The position numbers were made by a program, and so were the translations under genes. Under the pieces are notes generated by a model, which saw only the letters and a list, made by a program, of their open reading frames with translations, did not search any database and had not been told where the DNA came from. Positions 1 through 5,302 of a DNA stretch of 5,302 nt are shown here, one piece after another. Location: positions 1-5,302 of the forward strand of contig LUZH01000035.1 of assembly GCA_001602885.1 (NCBI GenBank). Direction: 5' to 3'. The first letter of the stretch is position 1; every line of letters begins with the position of its first letter. Source of the stretch: Bacteroidales bacterium Bact_16 (GTDB taxonomy: Bacteria > Bacteroidota > Bacteroidia > Bacteroidales > UBA932).

Positions 1-1
1 C

Positions 2-1144
2 ATGGCCAGCGACCTGATGGTGGGAGACGGTGGCCTTACGGAAGGTAACACGTTTACCTTCAGCCTCGGCCACACCATGGGGCTGGTCTTCATCTCTGCG
101 GCTGAGGAGATCAAGGGCACGGTCTATCTTTTCCCCAAGCTTCCCGAGGCGGACGCGATGGAGAACCTTTCGGAAGAAAGCAAGATCTACGCTTTCGAGC
201 AGAAAGTCTATAAGCCGAGCCGCAAGCAGGGCTACTACCGTTATCTCGTGAAACCGGGACAGCCCAGGTTCATTTCCGGCAGGAATCCGGACGGAAAGGT
301 ATTCAGCTTCACGTGCGAGAACGTAGGCGCCGGGCGCTATCGGAAATATGTCATTGACGGGGGCTTCGATCCGGCCAACTCCGAAATCGAGGATTTCACC
401 GTGCAGATCGGAGACGTGCTGTTCGAGGACATGCACATTGAGCACCGGCCGGCCGACGGCTCCAAAGTCAAAGGGTCTCCGGCCGGCATCATCTCGTATC
501 TGGCCGACCTGAACGACGAATACACCGAAGGATATGTCCATGGTCTCGTGCTTGCCGGAAAGGTCGCCAACGCTCCGTATAAACAATGGTCCTATACCCT
601 GTATCCTGAGGAAGTGGCTGACTGTCCTGACCTGGAAAACTGCCGGACGGTAGAGCAGGCCCTGAATGACAAATCCGGACTGACCAACTGCCTCAAGGTG
701 GGCAAGGTCGAAGGTCTCAAACTTCTGACGACAGACCACACCTCGACGCAACCGATCTATGAAAAGGCCACTCCCTGGTTCGTTCCAAGCGCAGGACAGT
801 GGGTCAAGATCATCTGCGCCTGGGGCGGCACGGTCACGAGTCCGATGAACCTTACAGGCCGCATCAACTTCCAATACGAGAGCAAAATACAGCCTGGCGT
901 CGTGACGATGCTCGAAGATGTCAAATACCTGTGGACGCCTTTTTTTGCACCTACATACAGCGGAAACGACTCCCCGGCTGGTAACATAAGATATCCTTAC
1001 AGCTCGACCGAGTTTGGAACATATGGAGTAGCTACTTCCTATATGTGGATGTTCGTCTATCAAAGGAGCGCAGGGGAGACCTATGCGAAGCCGTTCAGCA
1101 AGACGGACCAGGTAGGCATGGACTGGAGAGCGCTTGCTTTTTGA
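2..1144 (+). CDS. Fimbrillin-family surface protein, 5'-truncated by the window edge
   Basis: This is the C-terminal part (380 residues visible) of a probable cell-surface or fimbrial subunit of the FimA/Mfa-like fimbrillin superfamily of Bacteroidales. The visible N-terminus carries the typical signature SDLMVG (residues 3-8) followed by a GN...F.L.HTMGLV strand (15-29), as at the core of fimbrillin N-terminal domains. The C-terminal third resembles the end of many fimbrillin-family proteins: GYVHGLVLAGKVAN (177-190), WFVPSAGQW (259-267), YSSTEFG (333-339) and a WRALAF terminus, a FISUMP/DUF1566-like layout. The ATG at position 2 has no room for a signal peptide or ribosome site before it, so it is most likely an internal methionine and the lipoprotein signal lies upstream. 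The gene is visibly less GC-rich than its neighbours. It ends 4 bp before the stop of the convergent methyltransferase gene. The family call is fairly firm; the ligand, and whether it is a pilus shaft or tip subunit, cannot be told. Confidence 0.72.
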   Translation: MASDLMVGDGGLTEGNTFTFSLGHTMGLVFISAAEEIKGTVYLFPKLPEADAMENLSEESKIYAFEQKVYKPSRKQGYYRYLVKPGQPRFISGRNPDGKVFSFTCENVGAGRYRKYVIDGGFDPANSEIEDFTVQIGDVLFEDMHIEHRPADGSKVKGSPAGIISYLADLNDEYTEGYVHGLVLAGKVANAPYKQWSYTLYPEEVADCPDLENCRTVEQALNDKSGLTNCLKVGKVEGLKLLTTDHTSTQPIYEKATPWFVPSAGQWVKIICAWGGTVTSPMNLTGRINFQYESKIQPGVVTMLEDVKYLWTPFFAPTYSGNDSPAGNIRYPYSSTEFGTYGVATSYMWMFVYQRSAGETYAKPFSKTDQVGMDWRALAF

Positions 1145-1148
1145 TGTC

Positions 1149-2234
1149 TTATTTCCCGGGGCCCCAGACCTCGTCGGAAATCTCCTTGACCAGGCGGAGT
1201 TTGGCCCACTGCTCTTCGGGCGTGATCTTGTTGCCGATGGCGCAGGAGGCGAAGCCGCACTGCGGCGAGAGCGAGAGCCGCTCGAGCGGAATGTATTTGG
1301 CGGCTTCGTTGATGCGGGCGATGATGGTCGCCTTGTCCTCCAGTTCGGGGCGCTTGGTGGTGATCAGGCCCAGCACCACGTGCTTGTCGGGGCTGACCTT
1401 GGCCAGGGGCCTGAAACTGCCTGAGCGCTCGTCGTCGTATTCCAGGTAGAGAATATCGACGTTCTCCCGTGCGAACACCCAGTCGGCCACGGTGTCGTAG
1501 GCGCCGCTGTTGAACCAGGCGGAGTTGTAATTGCCGCGGCAGATGTGCGATGCCACCACCAGGTCGGCCGGCCGGCCCTCGAGGGCCAGGTTGTTCACCT
1601 GCAGCAGCATGTCCTTGACGTTGTCGAGATTGAAGCTCAGGCGGGCATAGCGCTGTGCGGCGGCTTCGCCGACGATGGCGCCCCAGGTGCAGTCGTCAAG
1701 CTGCAGGAAACGGCCTCCTGCCGCGTAGAACTGGCGGATGAAGTCCTGGTATACGGCGGCGATGTCCCGGATCAGGTCGTTGAGGTCGGGGTAGATGGCG
1801 ATGGTGCCGGCGTAGTTGTTGGGCATGACGAGCTGCTGGAAGAACTGCGCGGGCGAGGGGACCGTGAGCTTGGCAATGGTCTGGCTGTCCTCAAACTGCT
1901 TGACGCGGCGGAAATCGTCGATGAACGGGTGCGGCTTCGGCGTGAGTTTGCCGGTCAGGAACACCCTGTCAAGGCGGGCCGTCACGCCGTTGAACGCGAC
2001 GTCGCCGCCTTCCTCGTGCGTCACGCCGCCGAAGCCCCAGAAGAAGTCCAGGTGCCAGAAGGTGCGGTTGAACTCGCCGTCGGTGATGACGTGATAGCCC
2101 AGCTGCTTTTGCTTGTCTGTCAATTCGCGCACGAGCTGGTCGCGCGTGCTGTCGGAAAGGTTCTTGGGGCGGAGGAAACTGCCTACGAAGTCGGCCCGCT
2201 GCGGGACCTGGATGCCTTTGATCGTCTTGCTCAT
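1149..2234 (-). CDS. Cobalamin-independent methionine synthase-like methyltransferase (MetE C-terminal/YxjG type)
   Basis: This 361-residue cytoplasmic protein matches the zinc-dependent C-terminal barrel of methionine synthase II, without the N-terminal half of full-length MetE (about 750 residues). The zinc ligands are all visible: His230 and Cys232 in ASHICRGN, Glu265 in YLEYDD, and Cys326 in SPQCGFAS. The acidic LQLDDCTWG segment (177-185) matches the MetE substrate-binding QIDEP region, and FVGSFLRP near the N-terminus and ITDGEF (50-55) are typical of the YxjG/YxjH subgroup. By family it should transfer a methyl group to homocysteine or a related thiol. The methyl donor is not certain for these stand-alone forms, which may use simpler donors than methyl-tetrahydrofolate polyglutamate. 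The ATG at 2234-2232 is preferred because it lies about 20 nt after a good promoter. No Shine-Dalgarno sequence is visible. The gene is divergent from an Lrp/AsnC regulator, its likely controller. The leader is too short for a SAM riboswitch. Confidence 0.88.
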   Translation of the reverse strand: MSKTIKGIQVPQRADFVGSFLRPKNLSDSTRDQLVRELTDKQKQLGYHVITDGEFNRTFWHLDFFWGFGGVTHEEGGDVAFNGVTARLDRVFLTGKLTPKPHPFIDDFRRVKQFEDSQTIAKLTVPSPAQFFQQLVMPNNYAGTIAIYPDLNDLIRDIAAVYQDFIRQFYAAGGRFLQLDDCTWGAIVGEAAAQRYARLSFNLDNVKDMLLQVNNLALEGRPADLVVASHICRGNYNSAWFNSGAYDTVADWVFARENVDILYLEYDDERSGSFRPLAKVSPDKHVVLGLITTKRPELEDKATIIARINEAAKYIPLERLSLSPQCGFASCAIGNKITPEEQWAKLRLVKEISDEVWGPGK

Positions 2235-2259
2235 GGTGATTGGTCGTTTATTTCGGCGT

Positions 2260-2290
2260 CAAAAGTAGGTAAAAGGCATGATATCCTGAA
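2260..2290 (-). promoter_or_regulatory. Predicted promoter of the methyltransferase gene
   Basis: On the minus strand TACTTTTG (2267-2260) is a perfect match to the Bacteroidetes -7 consensus TAnnTTTG. Exactly 20 bp upstream is TTC (2290-2288), one mismatch from the -33 TTG. Transcription would begin a few bases downstream, near 2254, giving a leader of about 20 nt before the ATG. Confidence 0.6.
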
Positions 2291-2296
2291 TGCTGT

Positions 2297-2327
2297 TTTG
2301 TGAAATCAGTAAAATATCCTATTTTCG
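2297..2327 (+). promoter_or_regulatory. Predicted promoter of the Lrp/AsnC-family gene
   Basis: TTTG at 2297-2300 is followed after 19 bp by TATTTTCG (2320-2327), one mismatch from the TAnnTTTG consensus. Transcription would begin near 2334 and leave a leader of about 34 nt. An Lrp-like box overlaps the spacer and the -7 element, which fits autoregulation. Confidence 0.55.
2307..2321. promoter_or_regulatory. Candidate Lrp-type operator 1
   Basis: CAGTAAAATATCCTA matches 13 of 15 positions of the E. coli Lrp consensus YAGHAWATTWTDCTR, by hand alignment. It overlaps the spacer and the first bases of the -7 box of the regulator's own promoter. Its centre (2314) is 42 bp, four helical turns, from the centre of the second box. 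A partial copy (ATATCCT) recurs at 2281-2287 over the methyltransferase promoter. Confidence 0.4.
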
Positions 2328-2348
2328 TGTTGAGGATTGAATATAACG

Positions 2349-2363
2349 CAGAATATTATTCGG
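2349..2363. promoter_or_regulatory. Candidate Lrp-type operator 2, in the leader
   Basis: CAGAATATTATTCGG matches 14 of 15 positions of the E. coli Lrp consensus YAGHAWATTWTDCTR and holds the perfect inverted repeat GAAT-ATT-ATTC (2351-2361). It lies in the transcribed leader and ends 4 nt before the regulator's ATG, so bound protein could block transcription just after initiation. Whether a Bacteroidales Lrp homologue uses the E. coli consensus is an inference. Confidence 0.45.
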
Positions 2364-2367
2364 TAAA

Positions 2368-2841
2368 ATGATGACTTACGACGAACTCGACAACACCGAT
2401 CGCAAGATCCTGCGCATCTTGCAGGACGATTCGACACTCACCGTGAAGGAGCTGGCCGCCCGGGTCAATCTCTCGGCTTCGCCGGCCTTCGACCGCCAGA
2501 AGCGGCTGGAGCGCGAGGGCTTCATCAAGGGCTACCACGCCATCCTTGACGCGAAGAAAACCGGCAACGGAATCACGGTCTTGTGCAACATGCGCCTGAA
2601 GCAGCACTCGCAGGTGCTGATGGACGACTTCATGGAAGCCATCCAGGGCATCGAAGAGATAACGGAATGCTACAACACGAGCGGCGAATACGATTTCACG
2701 CTGAAGATCCAGACGCGGGACATGGACTCGTACCAGGAGTTCATGCGCACGAAGCTGGGCAATATCGACAGCGTGGGCTACTTCCACAGCGTGTTCGTGA
2801 TGAAGGAAGTCAAAAACACGCACGGCGTGCCGCTGAAATAG
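2368..2841 (+). CDS. Lrp/AsnC-family transcriptional regulator
   Basis: This 157-residue protein has the usual length and order of the Lrp/AsnC (feast/famine) family. An N-terminal winged helix-turn-helix begins with LDNTDRKILRILQ (7-19) and continues through LTVKELAARVNLSASPAFDRQKRLEREGFI (24-53). A linker leads to a C-terminal RAM/ligand-binding domain (about 68-147) with the TSGEYDFTLKI segment (104-114), which corresponds to the effector-binding turn. Such proteins form dimers to octamers and respond to amino acids or related metabolites. Being divergent from a methionine-synthase-like gene suggests control by methionine or a one-carbon/sulfur metabolite; this is inferred from context. 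Two ATG codons in tandem (2368 and 2371) could both start the protein; the first is given. The upstream sequence is A-rich with no Shine-Dalgarno. The two Lrp-like boxes upstream suggest autoregulation. Confidence 0.92.
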   Translation: MMTYDELDNTDRKILRILQDDSTLTVKELAARVNLSASPAFDRQKRLEREGFIKGYHAILDAKKTGNGITVLCNMRLKQHSQVLMDDFMEAIQGIEEITECYNTSGEYDFTLKIQTRDMDSYQEFMRTKLGNIDSVGYFHSVFVMKEVKNTHGVPLK

Positions 2842-2967
2842 AAATGATTGAAACGATCCAAATAGACGGTACGGGGCATATTTTTCCTGTTCTGCCGGCA
2901 CCTTGTCCGCCGCCTCATCCTGACATTCCTTGACGTTCGTGCTAAACAACTATAGAGCAGTATTGAA
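2842..2967 (+). other. Intergenic region before the alkyltransferase gene
   Basis: This 126-bp gap has no convincing gene or terminator. A 29-codon ORF (2844-2933) begins 2 bp after the regulator's stop but resembles nothing known and ends in a proline-rich stretch. TTGACG (2930-2935) with TATAGA (2951-2956) is the best promoter-like pair, but its 15-bp spacing and lack of TTTG fit the Bacteroidetes consensus poorly. The alkyltransferase gene may therefore be read through from the regulator's promoter. Confidence 0.3.
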
Positions 2968-3486
2968 ATGTATGTATGGCACTATGAGTCGCCGCTCGGG
3001 GGCATGACCCTCGGCAGTGACGGCACTTCACTCACCGGGCTCTGGTTCGATGAGCAGGAGCGTTATGCCAATCCGCTGCCGGTGGGGTGCGAAGAGAAGA
3101 TGCTTCCTGTCTTTGCGGATACCTGCCGCTGGCTGGACATCTATTTCAGCGGGCGGGAGCCGGGATTCACGCCGCGGCTTGCCCTGCACGCCGCTCCGTT
3201 CCGCACGGCCGTCTGGGAAATCCTCCTGACGATTCCTTACGGCAAGACGATGACCTACGGGGAAATCGCGAAGCGGGTTGCGGAACGGATGGGAGCCGCC
3301 CGGATGTCCGCCCAGGCGGTCGGCGGAGCGGTGGGACACAATCCCATCTCGCTCATCGTCCCTTGCCACAGGGTCGTGGGCGCCGGCGGCGCGCTCACCG
3401 GCTATGCCGGCGGCCTTGACAGGAAGGCCAGCCTGCTCCGGCTGGAAGGTGTGATGCGTTGGTTTTTCGCTATGAATGAGGATTGA
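2968..3486 (+). CDS. ogt: Methylated-DNA--[protein]-cysteine S-methyltransferase
   Basis: This 172-residue suicide repair protein removes alkyl groups from O6-alkylguanine (and O4-alkylthymine) in DNA by moving them onto its own cysteine. The active site is the textbook motif IVPCHRVVG (130-138) with Cys133, followed by GALTGYAGGLDRKASLLRLE (141-160). The helix-turn-helix region includes FRTAVWEILLTIPYGKTMTYGEIA (78-101), with Tyr97 matching the conserved active-site tyrosine, and QAVGGAVGHNP (116-126). The ribonuclease-like N-terminal domain occupies about residues 1-70. There is no AraC-type Ada domain, so it is an Ogt/AGT-type enzyme and not a full Ada sensor. At the usual 'arginine finger' position, 17 residues before the cysteine, there is Gln116. 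A short tail (VMRWFFAMNED) follows the conserved end. The start ATG is preceded by an A-rich stretch. The stop codon overlaps the -33 element of the permease promoter. Confidence 0.95.
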   Translation: MYVWHYESPLGGMTLGSDGTSLTGLWFDEQERYANPLPVGCEEKMLPVFADTCRWLDIYFSGREPGFTPRLALHAAPFRTAVWEILLTIPYGKTMTYGEIAKRVAERMGAARMSAQAVGGAVGHNPISLIVPCHRVVGAGGALTGYAGGLDRKASLLRLEGVMRWFFAMNED

Positions 3487-3513
3487 CCGATTCGGAAAAG
3501 GTTTGTAGCTTTG
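3483..3513 (+). promoter_or_regulatory. Predicted promoter of the metal permease gene
   Basis: TTG (3483-3485), 20 bp, then TAGCTTTG (3506-3513) is a full match to the Bacteroidetes vegetative promoter. The -33 element overlaps the TGA stop of the alkyltransferase gene. The G of the -7 box is only 9 nt before the permease ATG at 3522, so transcription should start within a few bases of the start codon. The promoter lies inside the longest open frame, which argues that this frame's first 13 codons are not translated. Confidence 0.7.
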
Positions 3514-3521
3514 TGTTGGAT

Positions 3522-4742
3522 ATGCGTGAATTCTTCCGGTCGTTGTTGATGGTGACGGGCGAAATGAGCCCGTACCTGCTGCTGGGCTTCCTGATCGCGG
3601 GGGTGCTGCACGTTTTCGTGCCCCGGCGGTTCTATACCCGTTATCTGTCGAAGGACAACAAGTGGGCCGTGGTCTGGGCGGCGCTGCTGGGCGTGCCGCT
3701 TCCGCTGTGCTCCTGCGGCGTGATCCCGACGGCCATCGGCCTGCGGAACGAGAAGGCGTCCAAGGGCGCCGTCGCGTCTTTCCTGATCGCGACGCCGCAG
3801 ACGGGCGTCGATTCCATCCTGGCGACGTTCTCGCTGCTGGGGCTCGGCTTTGCCGTCATCCGCCCCGTCGCGGCGCTCGTCACCGGCATCTGCGGCGGCC
3901 TGCTGGTCAACCGCCTGGTGCCGGAGGACGATGCCGCTGCCGCGCCGGCGGACAGCTGCCGCGTCGAGAGCGGCAGCCGGATCTGGCGCGTGCTGCGCTA
4001 CGCATTCTTCGAGATGATGCAGAACATCGGCGGACGCCTGCTCATCGGCCTGCTGGTGGCGGCGCTCATCCAGGTCGCCGTCCCGGACGAATTCTTCCTG
4101 CATTTCGGCAAGCAGCCCCTGCTGCAGATGCTCGTGATCCTGGTCGTCGCCGTGCCGATGTACATCTGCTCGACCGGCAGCATTCCCGTGGCCGCCGCGT
4201 TGATGCTGAAAGGCCTCTCGCCGGGCGCGGCGCTGGTGATGCTGATGGCCGGGCCGGCCGTCAACATGGCGTCCATCCTGGTCGTCCGGAAGGCGCTGGG
4301 AGGCCGTTTTACGGCCATCTACCTGCTGGTGATCGTGGGTTTCTCCATCCTGTTCGGCCTGCTGGTCAACGCCGCCGGCATCACGGTGCGGCCGCTGGCC
4401 GCCGGCGATGCCTGCTGCGCGGCCGAGGCCACGCCCGGCCTGTTCCGGATCATCTGTGCCATCGTATTGACTCTTTTGATTATATTTGCTCTGATCATGA
4501 AACTTTTCGAACGATTCTCCCGCAAAGAGGCGGCCCCGGACACGGCCGTCTATGTGGTCGAAGGCATGAAATGCAGCCACTGCGAGGCGGCCGTCCTGCG
4601 CGCCCTGGACGCCGTGCCCGGCGTCGAGTCCGCCCAGGCCAGCGCCGCCCGCAAAACCCTTACCGTCAAAGGCTCCGCCGCTGAAGAAGCCATCCGTGCG
4701 GCCGTCGAAGGCGCCGGCTACACCTTCAAAGGCAAGAAGTAA
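3522..4742 (+). CDS. SO_0444-type Cu/Zn efflux permease with fused C-terminal HMA domain
   Basis: This 406-residue inner-membrane protein combines a DUF318/ArsP-like permease with a heavy-metal-associated domain, the layout of the SO_0444 family of Cu/Zn efflux transporters. The permease has two similar halves: VPLPLCSCGVIPTAIG (58-73) and VPMYICSTGSIPVAAA (211-226), each followed by a glycine/proline-rich segment (SFLIATPQTGVDS; VMLMAGPAVNMAS). Hydrophobic helices lie at about 16-33, 47-60, 82-128, 169-187, 201-227, 236-256, 264-284 and 308-326. A CysCys pair (298-299) lies in the loop before the last helix. The HMA domain (about 342-402) holds the metal-binding GMKCSHC motif with Cys351 and Cys354, so it should pass a soft metal to the pore. 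The frame is open from TTG 3483, but ATG 3522 is chosen because the promoter covers the upstream codons; ATG 3549 is a less likely alternative. Substrate specificity is inferred from the family. Confidence 0.88.
   Translation: MREFFRSLLMVTGEMSPYLLLGFLIAGVLHVFVPRRFYTRYLSKDNKWAVVWAALLGVPLPLCSCGVIPTAIGLRNEKASKGAVASFLIATPQTGVDSILATFSLLGLGFAVIRPVAALVTGICGGLLVNRLVPEDDAAAAPADSCRVESGSRIWRVLRYAFFEMMQNIGGRLLIGLLVAALIQVAVPDEFFLHFGKQPLLQMLVILVVAVPMYICSTGSIPVAAALMLKGLSPGAALVMLMAGPAVNMASILVVRKALGGRFTAIYLLVIVGFSILFGLLVNAAGITVRPLAAGDACCAAEATPGLFRIICAIVLTLLIIFALIMKLFERFSRKEAAPDTAVYVVEGMKCSHCEAAVLRALDAVPGVESAQASAARKTLTVKGSAAEEAIRAAVEGAGYTFKGKK
4481..4488 (+). promoter_or_regulatory. Possible internal -7 element ahead of the HMA domain
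   Basis: TATATTTG is a perfect TAnnTTTG match inside the permease gene. Its last G is 9 nt before the in-frame ATG at 4497 (Met326), the same distance as at the gene's own promoter. Translation from there would give an 81-residue soluble HMA protein. The -33 partner is poor: TGTG (4455-4458) with 22-bp spacing. The site codes for a hydrophobic helix, so chance is a real alternative. Confidence 0.25.
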
Positions 4743-4749
4743 TCCGCCT

Positions 4750-5302
4750 ATGAAGAGACTCCTGGCCGCCGCTTGCCTGGCCGGCGCTCTTGCCGCCTGC
4801 ACCCCCAAACCCGCCCACTTCGAGCTGGCGGGCAATCCCATCATCACGCACATGTACTCGGCGGACCCTTCCGCCCACGTTTTCGGGGATTCCCTGTATA
4901 TCTATCCCAGCCACGACCGTGACCTGGCGATGGGATTCGACATGGAAGACTATCACTGCTACGTGACGGCCGACATGCAGACGTTCGAGGACCGGGGCGT
5001 CATCTTCCGGCCTTTCGAGCAGACCACCTGGGCGAAGACCCGGGCGTGTCGGACCATCCCTGGGGGCCGTTCGCGGACCCGCTGGGCCGTCCGCTGCTGT
5101 CCATCGACTCCCCGGGCGTCGTCTGCGACCGCGATTTCATCGACCCGTGCGTCTTTATTGACGACGATGGGCAGGCTTATATGTTCGTGGGGCAGAATAC
5201 CTGCTGCTGCATCAAGCTGAACGAAGACATGGTCTCCTACGACGGGGAAGTGCACATCATCGAGGGCCTGGAAGAGTTCTTCGAGGCGGCCTGGGTGCAC
5301 AA
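4750..5302 (+). pseudogene. Glycoside hydrolase family 43 lipoprotein, frame broken near 5037, runs off the window
   Basis: The gene encodes a family 43 glycoside hydrolase, a five-bladed propeller enzyme usually acting on arabinose- or xylose-containing glycans. ATG 4750 begins a lipoprotein signal MKRLLAAACLAGALAAC with lipobox LAAC (Cys17). Next comes the GH43 N-terminus, NPIITHMYSADPSAHVF, with the presumed general base Asp39. After TTWAK (92-96, to about 5037) this frame turns to unrelated sequence and stops at 5218-5220. Homology resumes in frame 3 from about 5037: GVSDHPWGPFADPLGRPLL, then FIDPCVFIDDDGQAYMF with the pKa-modulating Asp (codon 5142-5144), and FFEAAWVH with the general acid Glu (5283-5285). 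This frame is open to the window end. The block that usually holds WAPD and YYFYFP is absent between the two parts, so a deletion of 3k+1 bases, not a single-base error, is likely. It starts 7 bp after the permease stop and is probably co-transcribed. No acidic surface-export signal follows Cys17. Confidence 0.8.

Noticed and set aside
2235..2260. SAM or cobalamin riboswitch ahead of the methionine-synthase-like gene
   Set aside because: The predicted leader is only about 20 nt and the whole intergenic region is 133 bp shared by two promoters, so there is no room for an aptamer.
1545..2303. A 252-codon plus-strand open frame opposite the methyltransferase gene
   Set aside because: Low-complexity Val/Glu/Asp-rich translation with no known motif; the minus-strand protein has all the family's zinc ligands.
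2868..2904. Possible terminator hairpin (GGT...GGCA / TGCC...ACC)
   Set aside because: Only short stems of 4 and 3 bp with mismatched bases between them, and no T-run after the 3' arm.
2844..2933. A 29-codon ORF just after the Lrp/AsnC gene
   Set aside because: No recognisable similarity, proline-rich end, and it continues a shadow frame of the upstream gene. It is described only as intergenic content.
3662..4684. A 340-codon plus-strand frame inside the permease gene
   Set aside because: Arg/Gly/Ala-rich translation typical of a shifted frame in high-GC DNA, with no domain.
3402..4853. A 483-codon open frame on the minus strand over the permease gene
   Set aside because: Its protein is rich in His, Gln, Arg, Asp and Gly with no recognisable domain. 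It is the antisense shadow of a GC-rich gene whose plus-strand product is clearly recognisable.
5028..5045. Programmed -1 frameshift in the GH43 gene
   Set aside because: No slippery heptamer (X XXY YYZ) at the join, and a conserved block is missing, which a ribosomal shift could not explain.

Overview
The window looks like a piece of chromosome from a GC-rich member of the Bacteroidales (Bacteroidota), probably a gut or rumen commensal. Three things point there: a fimbrillin-family surface protein, a family 43 glycoside hydrolase lipoprotein, and promoters of the Bacteroidetes type (TTG, about 20 bp, TAnnTTTG) with no clear Shine-Dalgarno sequences. The genus cannot be told from this window.

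Layout. (1) 2-1144 (+): C-terminal part of a fimbrillin-family protein, cut by the window edge. (2) 1149-2234 (-): a short methionine-synthase-II-like (MetE C-terminal/YxjG-type) enzyme, convergent with the fimbrillin gene and only 4 bp from it. (3) 2235-2367: a 133-bp divergent control region with a promoter on each strand and two sequences close to the E. coli Lrp-binding consensus. (4) 2368-2841 (+): an Lrp/AsnC-family regulator, which probably controls itself and the divergent methyltransferase gene. (5) 2968-3486 (+): an O6-alkylguanine-DNA alkyltransferase. (6) 3522-4742 (+): a heavy-metal permease with a fused C-terminal HMA domain (SO_0444-type Cu/Zn efflux). Its promoter starts inside the alkyltransferase stop codon and sits so close to the ATG that the mRNA should be almost leaderless. 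(7) 4750-5302 (+): a GH43 lipoprotein gene, 7 bp downstream, whose reading frame is broken near 5037 with a conserved block apparently missing. It runs off the window.

Most of the content belongs to known families. The points most worth checking are the paired Lrp-like boxes spaced four helical turns apart, a perfect -7 element inside the permease gene that could give a separate HMA metallochaperone, and the deletion/frameshift in the GH43 gene.
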